A stretch of DNA of 11,526 nucleotides from Domibacillus sp. (GTDB lineage: Bacteria > Bacillota > Bacilli > Bacillales > Domibacillaceae): NCBI GenBank assembly GCA_031177795.1, contig JAPSKG010000046.1:1-11526 (forward strand), written 5' to 3'. The notes beneath the pieces are model-generated. The model searched no databases, was not told the origin of the DNA, and was given only the letters and a program-made list of their open reading frames with translations. This document shows positions 1 to 6,182 of this stretch, in pieces. The first letter of the stretch is position 1, and every line of letters begins with the position of its first letter. A program made the translations under genes and the position numbers.

Positions 1-119
1 TCAAAAATATCAGAGTGGTATTTCCAGCGTCGATTTCTTCCAAATAAATATCCCTCTGATAATAAATTTGCACTTTGGTCTAATCCTTTGTCTTTTGGCA
101 GAGGCTGGTCCCTTCTCAA
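1..119 (-). CDS. Cytochrome P450, CypC-like fatty-acid hydroxylase (N-terminus only, runs off the window)
   Basis: The 39 visible residues begin MRRDQPLPKDKGLDQSANLL and continue with SEGYLFGRNRRWKYHSDIF. From memory this closely follows the N-terminus of Bacillus subtilis CypC (YbdT), which has ...DKSLDNSLTLLKEGYLF...NRTERYNSDLF. CypC-type P450s (CYP152 family) are cytosolic peroxygenases that hydroxylate fatty acids using H2O2. I chose the TTG at 119..117 because a GGGGG run (131..127, preceded by AAAAAA) sits 7 nt upstream. The heme-binding cysteine region and all catalytic parts lie outside the window, so function rests on N-terminal similarity alone. The gene is separated from the thiamine operon by that operon's terminator. 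Confidence 0.72.
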   Translation of the reverse strand, partial: MRRDQPLPKDKGLDQSANLLSEGYLFGRNRRWKYHSDIF

Positions 120-287
120 TTTTTTTCCCCCTTTTTTAAATGCGGATTTTTCTTTTATTCTTTTTATGTAACCAGCGTATCTGCTGTTTTGTTTATTGCG
201 CTTTTTCAATTCTCTTTTTTACTACCACGCTTTCTTCCAAATATGCGGTTTATCCAGAAAAAAATTCTAACCTCATTTTCTTGATGC

Positions 288-325
288 ATTTTGTTAGTAT
301 AGCCAATGCTTATCATTTTAATAAA
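288..325 (-). promoter_or_regulatory. Possible promoter with Fur-like box upstream of the P450 gene
   Basis: On the minus strand a TATACT -10 hexamer (301..296) lies directly downstream of TAAAATGATAAGCATTGGC (320..302). That 19-mer matches the classical Fur consensus GATAATGATAATCATTATC at 14 of 19 positions. The -35 region is poor (about TTATTA). A start near 288 would leave a leader of roughly 170 nt before the TTG start at 119. The rest of 120-360 is AT-rich, and I see no gene or other clear signal in it. AT-rich DNA produces Fur-like matches by chance, so this is tentative. Confidence 0.3.
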
Positions 326-360
326 ATAGATAAAGAAGGTTTTACGCTTTTGAAAAAAAT

Positions 361-397
361 AAAAAAGAACTGCGCAAAATTGCGCAGTTCTTTTTTA
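361..397 (-). terminator. Rho-independent terminator of the thiamine salvage operon
   Basis: A perfect 11-bp stem, GAACTGCGCAA / TTGCGCAGTTC (367-377 and 380-390), has a 2-nt gap as written, so the closing pairs open to form the loop. It is flanked by six A and six T. On the minus strand it follows thiY directly and ends in a T run at 366..361. The thiY stop codon overlaps its upstream A tract. The flanking A/T symmetry would also allow function on the plus strand, but no plus-strand gene ends here. Confidence 0.9.
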
Positions 398-1408
398 TTT
401 CGGCATATTAACAAACAATTCATCAATTTGCGGTTCTTTTTGGATTAATCCTGTTTCTTTCATCCATTTTGCTGTGTTCGCCCAAACTTCTTTTTCCTGG
501 TAGCCAAAACCATTTTCTGACTTCATAAGCGGAAGCAAAATTTCTAAGCTTTCCTTTTCCACTTTTTCTTCAAGAGGAAAATTTTCTGCTTCTTGATTAG
601 CCATTAAGATATCCAGCGCTTCGTCAGGATTTTTTTGCATATCGTCAAATCCTTTTTCTGCTGCACGCCAGAATGCTTGAATAACCTCCGGATTTTCTTC
701 CCACGTTTTATCACTTGTTACAGCAATAAGCTCATAGAAAGAAGGAACGCCATAATCCGTTAACTTGAAGTTTGACGTTTTGTAGCCTTCAAATTCAAGT
801 AAAGGCACTTCATGGTTAATGTATGCACCAACAACAGCATCCGCTTTTTTACTGATCAGTGTTGAGTTAAGCTCAAATCCAACATCAATTAATTTTACTT
901 TTGATGCATCGCCGCCATCCTGTTCAACTATTGTTTTAACAATCGATTCATTTAGCGGAATTCCTGTGTAGCCAACTGTTTTTCCTTCTAAATCTTTTGG
1001 CGATTGAATATTGTTTTCTGCAAGTGAGACAACACGGTTTAATGGCTCACGCACAATTGTACCGACTGATTTCACTCCAACATTTTGCTCCGTTCTCGCT
1101 ACGATAACATCTGGCTGATACGTGATAGCAAGGGTTACTTGATCGGATGCTGCCATGTTTATTGGGTCCGTTGCATTTGCAGGAAACTGAATATCAAGAT
1201 TAATTCCTTCTTTTTCAAAATAGCCTTTTTCTTCCGCTACATACAAAAAGCTATGTACAGCATTTGGGTACCAATCAAGCATAATGCTGACATCCTGAAG
1301 TTCTTTTTCTTTCTTGCCTGCTGTTTCGTTTTCTGTTTTCTTTTCTTCATTTGCTCCGCATCCTGCAAGCATCATTGCGGCGATAATTCCTGCTGCCCAT
1401 TTTTTCAT
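395..1408 (-). CDS. thiY: ThiY-like pyrimidine-binding lipoprotein of the thiamine-precursor ABC transporter
   Basis: This is the extracytoplasmic solute-binding subunit of 337 residues in the NMT1/THI5-like family. Bacterial ThiY proteins bind N-formyl-4-amino-5-aminomethyl-2-methylpyrimidine, a thiamine breakdown product, and pass it to ThiX/ThiZ. The N-terminus is a lipoprotein signal, MKKWAAGIIAAMMLAGC, with lipobox LAGC and acylated Cys17, followed by a Lys/Glu-rich linker. Family features follow: a MLDWYPNAVHSFLYVA segment, PADAT-like PANATDPINM, and YTGIPLNES. I start at ATG 1408 rather than 1423 because GGAGG (1421..1417) is then 8 nt upstream. The start overlaps the thiX stop as ATGA. 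It is the last gene of the operon and the terminator follows at once. The specificity is inferred from family and context. Confidence 0.9.
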   Translation of the reverse strand: MKKWAAGIIAAMMLAGCGANEEKKTENETAGKKEKELQDVSIMLDWYPNAVHSFLYVAEEKGYFEKEGINLDIQFPANATDPINMAASDQVTLAITYQPDVIVARTEQNVGVKSVGTIVREPLNRVVSLAENNIQSPKDLEGKTVGYTGIPLNESIVKTIVEQDGGDASKVKLIDVGFELNSTLISKKADAVVGAYINHEVPLLEFEGYKTSNFKLTDYGVPSFYELIAVTSDKTWEENPEVIQAFWRAAEKGFDDMQKNPDEALDILMANQEAENFPLEEKVEKESLEILLPLMKSENGFGYQEKEVWANTAKWMKETGLIQKEPQIDELFVNMPK

Positions 1409-2148
1409 TTTGTTTTCCTCCATTTTAATGATCGATTTTCCAGCAATTTTACAATTAAAAACAACCCTATTCCCACTGCCGAAAGCAAAACGATTGGGGC
1501 AAACACTGCCGCCCCATCAAATTGTGTCATCATGCGGCGGCTAAAATAACCAAGCCCTGACTGTGCCCCCAACCACTCGCCAATTGCTGCCCCAATCACA
1601 CTTAACGTAACCGCCACTTTTAACCCGGAATAAAAATATGGCATGGCGGACGGGATCTGAAGTTTGAAAAAGACATCTTTTTTTGTTCCACCCATTGTCA
1701 ATAAAAGCTCACGAAGATCTTTGCTGCTTGATTTTAGTCCATCAAATGTACTTACCGTAATTGGAAAAAACGTAATAAGAACTGTTACAACAACTTTGCT
1801 CCAGATGGAATACCCAAACACCATAATAAAAATGGGAGCCAGAGCAATTGTAGGAATCATTTGCGAGGAAATGATAATAGGATAAAAGGCTTTTTCTGCT
1901 GTCCGGCTCAAACACATCCATACAGCCAATCCAACACCCAGCACAATGGAAATCACCAGGCCGATGACAATAATGGCAAGCGTCGAAGGCAAGTGCTCAA
2001 ACACAAGTACTTTTTTTAACTCCCAAAATGTAATGGCTACTCCTGAAGGCGGCGGCAAAATAAACGGCAAATTCACTGTCCAGGCAATGATTTCCCAGGA
2101 CGCAAACAGCATAGCAACCAAAAACACTGCTGGCCCATACTCCCTCAT
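1405..2148 (-). CDS. thiX: ThiX-like ABC transporter permease
   Basis: This is the membrane permease of the same importer, 247 residues, of the binding-protein-dependent transport family. It has about six hydrophobic segments. The cytoplasmic EAA-type loop (ELLLTMGGTKKDVFFKLQIP, around residues 147-166) docks on the ATPase. LPPPSG near residues 31-36 is typical of SsuC/ThiX/TauC-like permeases. I prefer ATG 2148 (MREYGPAVFL) over an upstream ATG at 2196. It forms an ATGA overlap with the thiZ stop, and AAAAGGGG lies 10 nt upstream. The upstream alternative would add 16 polar residues overlapping thiZ and lacks a good ribosome site. Downstream it overlaps thiY by 4 nt. Confidence 0.9.
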   Translation of the reverse strand: MREYGPAVFLVAMLFASWEIIAWTVNLPFILPPPSGVAITFWELKKVLVFEHLPSTLAIIVIGLVISIVLGVGLAVWMCLSRTAEKAFYPIIISSQMIPTIALAPIFIMVFGYSIWSKVVVTVLITFFPITVSTFDGLKSSSKDLRELLLTMGGTKKDVFFKLQIPSAMPYFYSGLKVAVTLSVIGAAIGEWLGAQSGLGYFSRRMMTQFDGAAVFAPIVLLSAVGIGLFLIVKLLENRSLKWRKTK

Positions 2149-2909
2149 ACCGCTGTAACCCCTTTTCGGAGCTGTTCGATTAATTTGTTTTTCCAATCTA
2201 CAACAGCAGCATCATTTAAGTCGATGAGCGATCTTGGCCTGCCAAGGGGAACAACTACTTCTTGCAGCTTTTGTACCGGCGCTTCTTGAAAAACAAAAAT
2301 TCGGTCCGACAAAAACAACGCTTCGTTTACATCATGAGTAATAAATAAAATCGTTTTTTCCCGCTTTTCCCATTGATCAAGAAGCCATTCCTGCATAGAC
2401 AGCCTGGTAATTGCATCAAGAGCGCTGAACGGCTCGTCTAAAAGCAAGATATTGGATCCTGTTAAAATTGACCGTAAAAAAGAAACGCGCTGGCGCATGC
2501 CACCAGAAAGCTCCGATGGATATTTTTGCTCTGTTCCCGTTAATCCAAATTCCGCGAGCATAGGCATAACTTTCTTAACCGCGTCTTTTTTCTTTAGGCC
2601 AGACAGCTCAAGCGGCAGAGCAGCGTTGTCGACTACAGTCCTCCAGGGCATAAGCAAATCTTGCTGCGGCATATAGCCTGTTTTTCCATGCCGGTTCACT
2701 TGCTTTTCTCCATTAAGGAATACCGCACCGCTTTCTTCTTTTTCAAGTCCGGTAATAAGGCGAAACAAAGTGCTTTTCCCCGAACCGCTTGCTCCTATAA
2801 TAGAAATGAACTCACGGTTATAAACGGCGAAATCAAGCTGATTAAGCACTTGTTTTTTACCGCCGTACGAAAAAGATACCCCTCGAAATTCTAAAACCGG
2901 CTTACGCAT
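2145..2909 (-). CDS. thiZ: ThiZ-like ABC transporter ATP-binding protein
   Basis: This is the cytoplasmic ATPase subunit, 254 residues, driving uptake of the thiamine-derived pyrimidine. The motifs are intact and in order: Walker A GASGSGKST (39-47), Q-loop YMPQQD (79-84), signature LSGGMRQR (134-141), Walker B ILLLDEP (154-160), D-loop SALD, and switch histidine in THDVNEA (191-197). The start MRKPVLEF at 2909 lies inside the end of tenA (8-nt overlap). The ribosome site is weak (GGAG about 13 nt upstream), so translation is probably coupled to tenA. An upstream in-frame ATG at 2960 would add 17 unlikely residues. The next gene overlaps as ATGA. By sequence alone it resembles other nitrate/sulfonate/taurine-type ATPases; the thiamine role comes from its neighbours. 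Confidence 0.9.
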   Translation of the reverse strand: MRKPVLEFRGVSFSYGGKKQVLNQLDFAVYNREFISIIGASGSGKSTLFRLITGLEKEESGAVFLNGEKQVNRHGKTGYMPQQDLLMPWRTVVDNAALPLELSGLKKKDAVKKVMPMLAEFGLTGTEQKYPSELSGGMRQRVSFLRSILTGSNILLLDEPFSALDAITRLSMQEWLLDQWEKREKTILFITHDVNEALFLSDRIFVFQEAPVQKLQEVVVPLGRPRSLIDLNDAAVVDWKNKLIEQLRKGVTAV

Positions 2910-3576
2910 CGCCCGGCCACATTTCTCCGTTGTAAGCCATATCCCAAAACATGTATTCAAAACGGGTTGTATTTAAAAATATTTCTTCCAGCTTGGCGCG
3001 TTCAGTTTCTGACTTTCCTGCCGTATGCTCGTCCAATAAATCAATGCACCACTGGGCCAGTTGGCCAAATTCCTCAGATGCATACATATGAATCCAATCG
3101 CCGTAAAGCTCATGGTCGGCTGCACCTGGAATTGCATAAAGTTCTTTGCCAATCTCCCAGTAGCTCCATGCACAAGGAAGAACAGCGGCAATAACGTCTG
3201 CAAGCGTACCATTCTGTGCTGCATGAAGCATGTAGTGCGTGTAAGCAAGCGTAACGGGCGATGGTTTTGCTGTTTCCAGCTCTTTCTCTGTGATGCCAAA
3301 TCGGGCGGCATACTGCCGATGAAGGGCCATTTCTTCATTTAAAGTTCCATCAAGAAGAGCGGCAAATTTGCCCATTGTATTTACGTCATCTGCTTTTATT
3401 GCGCCAAGTGCAAACACTTTAGCGTATTGAATTAAATACAAATAATCCTGCACCATATAAAAACGGAATTTTCCCGGGTCAAGAGTGCCATCCGCCATTT
3501 CTCTGACAAATGGATGACTATGGTTTTGCCGCCAGACAGGCAGGCATTTTTCACGCAGCTGTTCGCTGAATTTCAT
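2902..3576 (-). CDS. tenA: TenA, aminopyrimidine aminohydrolase (thiaminase II)
   Basis: This 224-residue cytosolic enzyme hydrolyses 4-amino-5-aminomethyl-2-methylpyrimidine to the hydroxymethyl pyrimidine HMP; the family can also cleave thiamine. The catalytic Cys135 is present in VLPCAWSYWEIG, at the same number as in B. subtilis TenA. Asp44, Tyr47, Tyr112 and Tyr139 also align, and Tyr165 and Glu207 (RFEYMFWD) fit the remaining active-site positions. The length is normal for the family. The start ATG at 3576 directly follows the stop of the upstream deformylase gene (TAAATG), with AGGAGG inside that gene's end. It supplies the last salvage step of this operon. Confidence 0.95.
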   Translation of the reverse strand: MKFSEQLREKCLPVWRQNHSHPFVREMADGTLDPGKFRFYMVQDYLYLIQYAKVFALGAIKADDVNTMGKFAALLDGTLNEEMALHRQYAARFGITEKELETAKPSPVTLAYTHYMLHAAQNGTLADVIAAVLPCAWSYWEIGKELYAIPGAADHELYGDWIHMYASEEFGQLAQWCIDLLDEHTAGKSETERAKLEEIFLNTTRFEYMFWDMAYNGEMWPGDA

Positions 3577-4857
3577 TTACTTGCCCTCCTTTTTTGTATT
3601 TGTCCAACTGTAAATAAAATCAGCCATTACTTTTGTGTATTGCACAAGTTCATCAATATCAAGCTGTTCGTTTACAGCATGGGCATGGCGCAAATTCCCC
3701 GGACCGTAAATAGCGGTTGGAATACCTGCATCGCCAAGCCAGCCTCCATCCGTAACGGTTGGTGAAACGTCTACGACTGGATTTTCACTGAAAACGCCGT
3801 AATGCGATTTCTTTAACGTTTTTACTGCTCCATGGTTGGGATCTACTTCAAACGAAGGAAAAATTTCTCCCCGGTCTTCAATCATAGACGTACCGCCCCA
3901 TGCAAAAATTGGCGGATTTTCCTGCATCCACAAATCTCCTTTGGCAATGTTCTGGATAAAGTCTTCTACTTCTGCAGCGGCACTTTCATATGTTTCATCA
4001 GGATAAAAATGAACCGTAATCCATAGCCGGCATTCATCCGCAATAAAGGCGGCGTGCCGTCCGCCTTCAATAACAGCAGGATTGATCGTCGTTGTGCCAG
4101 GAGCAAAACCGGGATAGCTTTTCATCACTGCCCAGTGACGCTCTAATTCCTGCAGTCCATGGATAATTTTTGTCATTTTTTCTATTGCACTTGCGCCCAT
4201 TAATCTTCCACCCGCATGAATCATTTGACGGCGGGTAGCATCGTGAAATGTTTTTTCGCTTTTTAACGTAATCCAGCCAGTGATCACGCCGCCCTGACCT
4301 TGAATATGCAATTCGCTTGTGTCTACCACAATGGCAAAATCGGCTTTATAACCCCGATTGCAGCATTCCAGTGTTCCGGCTTCTCCTACTTCTTCACCGA
4401 TCACCGACTGAAAAATTAAATCGCCAGGGAGTTTAATGCCTGCTTCATGAAGCAGTTGTATGGCAAATAATGCACCGGCAAGCCCGCCTTTCATATCGGC
4501 AGCGCCCCGTCCGACCACTGCATTGTTTTTAAGAATCGGTGTGAACGGATCGGATTCCCACTTTTCACCTTTGCTTACTTCTGCTACATCCATATGGCCA
4601 TTAATGATTAAGCTTTTGTATATATCACTGTTTGTTCCTTTCAGCGTTCCAACCACATTCGGATCTCCGGGATAAACTTCCCACATATCAATTGTAAAGC
4701 CTTTTTCTTTTAGAAAGTCCGCCATAAATTGTTGTGCTTCTGCTGTATTGCGAGCGGGTGGTGCAGGAGTTTTAAAAGAAATTAACGTTTTAAGCAAATC
4801 AATAAGCTCTTCTTTTCGCTCATCGATTTCATTATGTATTTGCTGAATTGTTTTCAT
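3577..4857 (-). CDS. ylmB: YlmB-like N-formylaminopyrimidine deformylase (M20 metallohydrolase)
   Basis: This 426-residue member of the M20/ArgE/DapE family is the first gene after the TPP riboswitch. YlmB removes the formyl group from imported formylaminopyrimidine to give the TenA substrate. The two-metal site can be read: H88 and D90 (NGHMD), bridging D121 (GRGAADMKGG), general base E155 and ligand E156 (IGEEVGE), D179 (VVDTSE), and a C-terminal H391 or H393 (GNLRHAHAVNE). A lid/dimerisation domain lies between about 190 and 310. I start at MKTIQQ (4857), preceded by AAAGGGAG; a longer frame upstream would run through the terminator. Without context it could be called an ArgE-like deacetylase; the TPP leader and the partners tenA and thiXYZ point to YlmB. 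Confidence 0.88.
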   Translation of the reverse strand: MKTIQQIHNEIDERKEELIDLLKTLISFKTPAPPARNTAEAQQFMADFLKEKGFTIDMWEVYPGDPNVVGTLKGTNSDIYKSLIINGHMDVAEVSKGEKWESDPFTPILKNNAVVGRGAADMKGGLAGALFAIQLLHEAGIKLPGDLIFQSVIGEEVGEAGTLECCNRGYKADFAIVVDTSELHIQGQGGVITGWITLKSEKTFHDATRRQMIHAGGRLMGASAIEKMTKIIHGLQELERHWAVMKSYPGFAPGTTTINPAVIEGGRHAAFIADECRLWITVHFYPDETYESAAAEVEDFIQNIAKGDLWMQENPPIFAWGGTSMIEDRGEIFPSFEVDPNHGAVKTLKKSHYGVFSENPVVDVSPTVTDGGWLGDAGIPTAIYGPGNLRHAHAVNEQLDIDELVQYTKVMADFIYSWTNTKKEGK

Positions 4858-4880
4858 TGAAGCTCCCTTTCTAAAAATGA

Positions 4881-4911
4881 AAAAGCCCACTCTTCGCAGG
4901 AAGAGTGGGCT
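4881..4911 (-). terminator. Riboswitch-controlled transcription terminator in the ylmB leader
   Basis: A 12-bp perfect hairpin, AGCCCACTCTTC / GAAGAGTGGGCT (4911..4900 and 4895..4884) with loop CTGC, is followed by TTTT on the minus strand. It lies between the TPP aptamer and ylmB. Its 5' arm contains CTCTTCC (4905..4899), exactly complementary to GGAAGAG (4947..4941) at the 3' edge of the aptamer. An antiterminator is therefore visible: ligand-bound aptamer frees the terminator arm, and unbound leader can pair GGAAGAG with CTCTTCC and read through. Confidence 0.88.
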
Positions 4912-4937
4912 GTAATGACATCGGATAAAAGTCAAGA

Positions 4938-5034
4938 CACCTCTTCCTTACGCCGGTACTAACCGGTTCAAGTAATAAGGGTTAAGGCAAGTCGCCTCTC
5001 TCAGCTTTATTAAAAGCACCCCCAGTGGTGGTTC
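4938..5034 (-). promoter_or_regulatory. TPP riboswitch (THI element) aptamer
   Basis: Read on the minus strand, the hallmarks are all present: GGGGTGC (5022..5016), CTGAGAGAG, a P3 hairpin AGGC/GCCT, ACCCTTA, and ACTTGAACCGG aligned with the classic ACCTGATCTGG. P5 is CCGG-TTAGTA-CCGG, and GCGTAAGGAAGAG closes the aptamer. P1 is CACCACT (5030..5024) with AGAGGTG (4944..4938), with one A-A mismatch. The riboswitch senses thiamine pyrophosphate and here should cause premature termination when TPP is plentiful. It controls the whole five-gene operon. Confidence 0.96.
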
Positions 5035-5058
5035 ATAATTTAATTAATCGTCTTATTA

Positions 5059-5087
5059 GTTTTATCACAACAAAGCACGTCATTCAA
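5059..5087 (-). promoter_or_regulatory. Candidate promoter of the thiamine salvage operon
   Basis: On the minus strand TTGAAT (5087..5082) is 17 nt from TAAAAC (5064..5059), with TGA immediately before the -10, an extended -10 element. It overlaps the stop codon of the upstream dehydrogenase gene. Transcription would begin about 20 nt before the TPP aptamer. Each hexamer matches at only about 4 of 6 positions. I see no terminator after the dehydrogenase, so read-through from that gene is an alternative source of transcript. Confidence 0.45.
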
Positions 5088-6072
5088 TAAAAAATGCAAT
5101 TTTCCCCAGCTGTTCCGCTTTTTCCAAACGGGTAAACGCTTCTGCAAACTGGCCGAGGGAATAAGTTTTATCTAAAATTGGATGAAGGCGATGCTCCTCA
5201 ATAAAACGCAGCATTTCATGAAATTCTTCACTGCTTCCCATTGTGGTGCCGAGCATATTAAACTGGCCGTAAAAAAATGTGCGCAAATTAATTGTCACTT
5301 CATCTCCCGCAGAAGCACCAAACGTTACAACCGTTCCTCCTGTTTTTAACTGCTCAAGAGACTGGTTAAAGGTGGCAGCTCCAACGGATTCAATTACAAG
5401 ATCCATTTTTTCATTTTGCAGTGCTTTTGACCAGTCGCTTTCCGAATCAATCGCTTTATGCGCGCCTAATTCAATCGCTTTCTGGCGTTTTTCTTCAGAA
5501 CGGGATGTAACGTAAACAACCGCGCCGGCTGCTTTGGCAAATTGAAGCAGAAATGTTGCTACCCCTCCTCCAATCCCCGGAATAAGGACTTTCATGCCAG
5601 ACGTTAGCTTTCCTTTTGTAAAAAGAGCGCGATAAGCAGTTAAAGCGGAAAGCGACAGCACTCCGGCTTCTTCCCAGGAAAGGTGTGCTGGTTTTTTCAC
5701 AGCATTTTCCTCGGGAACAACAATTGACTCTGCAAATGTCCCAGGAAAAGGAAGACCGAGAATTTCAAATCCTTCCGGTGGCGCCCCGGTATTTTTCTTC
5801 CAGCCAATCCCCGGGTTAATGATTACTTCGTCCCCTATTTGAACGTTTGCTACTCCCTCGCCAACAGCTTCTACTACTCCCGCGCCGTCTGATCCCATAA
5901 TTAACGGAGGATCTGTTTCTTTATGGCGGTAAAGAACAAACAAATCCCGGTGATTTAACCCTGCTGCTTTTAACTTAATACGCACTTCTCCCGGCTTTGG
6001 AGACGCCTGGTCTATTTCTTTGTATTTTACCCCCTGCAAACCGGATATTTTCTCATGTACAATGGCTTTCAT
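5080..6072 (-). CDS. Zinc-independent alcohol dehydrogenase / quinone-oxidoreductase-like MDR enzyme
   Basis: This 330-residue member of the medium-chain dehydrogenase/reductase superfamily has a GroES-like N-terminal domain (about 25-130: GLNHRDLFVLY, GSDGAGVVEAVGEGV). The Rossmann domain has GIGGGVATFLLQFAKAAGA at 166-184 and TSRSEEK after beta-2, where Arg191 suggests NADPH. The protein has no cysteine, and the catalytic zinc ligands of classical ADH are replaced (Cys by Asn40, GHE by GSD), so it cannot bind zinc the usual way. The substrate is unknown. It resembles the B. subtilis YogA type, but I would not assign the symbol. The start at 6072 has GGGGGG about 6 nt upstream. It is transcribed away from the exporter operon and towards the thiamine operon. 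Confidence 0.85.
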   Translation of the reverse strand: MKAIVHEKISGLQGVKYKEIDQASPKPGEVRIKLKAAGLNHRDLFVLYRHKETDPPLIMGSDGAGVVEAVGEGVANVQIGDEVIINPGIGWKKNTGAPPEGFEILGLPFPGTFAESIVVPEENAVKKPAHLSWEEAGVLSLSALTAYRALFTKGKLTSGMKVLIPGIGGGVATFLLQFAKAAGAVVYVTSRSEEKRQKAIELGAHKAIDSESDWSKALQNEKMDLVIESVGAATFNQSLEQLKTGGTVVTFGASAGDEVTINLRTFFYGQFNMLGTTMGSSEEFHEMLRFIEEHRLHPILDKTYSLGQFAEAFTRLEKAEQLGKIAFFIE

Positions 6073-6182
6073 ACAATCCCCCCATTTTTTGTATGTATGG
6101 TATGATTTTAACATACTTATTTTGTACCAGTCTCTGGAAACGCAAAGCAACAAAATCTTGTACCTGGAAAGAGGGTTTGTTA
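6073..6182. promoter_or_regulatory. Divergent intergenic region with short repeats
   Basis: This region lies between two divergent genes, so it should hold promoters for both. On the plus strand TTGTAT (6089-6094), 17 nt, CATACT (6112-6117) is a modest sigma-A-like candidate. TTGTACC...CTGGAAA occurs twice (6122-6140 and, compacted, 6158-6170). CCAG-TCT-CTGG (6127-6137) and GTATG-ATTTTAA-CATAC (6100-6116) are small inverted repeats that could be operator sites. The exporter ribosome site AAAGAGGG is at 6168-6175. None of these sites matches a regulator I can name. Confidence 0.35.

Noticed and set aside
1..171. Plus-strand open frame running in from the left edge to a stop at 169-171
   Set aside because: It is antisense to the P450 N-terminus, has an odd Phe/Trp-rich composition, and has no recognisable family; the minus-strand reading has a ribosome site and homology.
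140..448. Plus-strand 102-codon open frame
   Set aside because: It has no ribosome site and a Phe/Leu/Lys-rich sequence typical of T-rich intergenic DNA, and it runs through the thiY terminator.
2973..3338. Minus-strand 121-codon frame within tenA
   Set aside because: It is an out-of-frame shadow of a fully conserved tenA gene with an intact active site.
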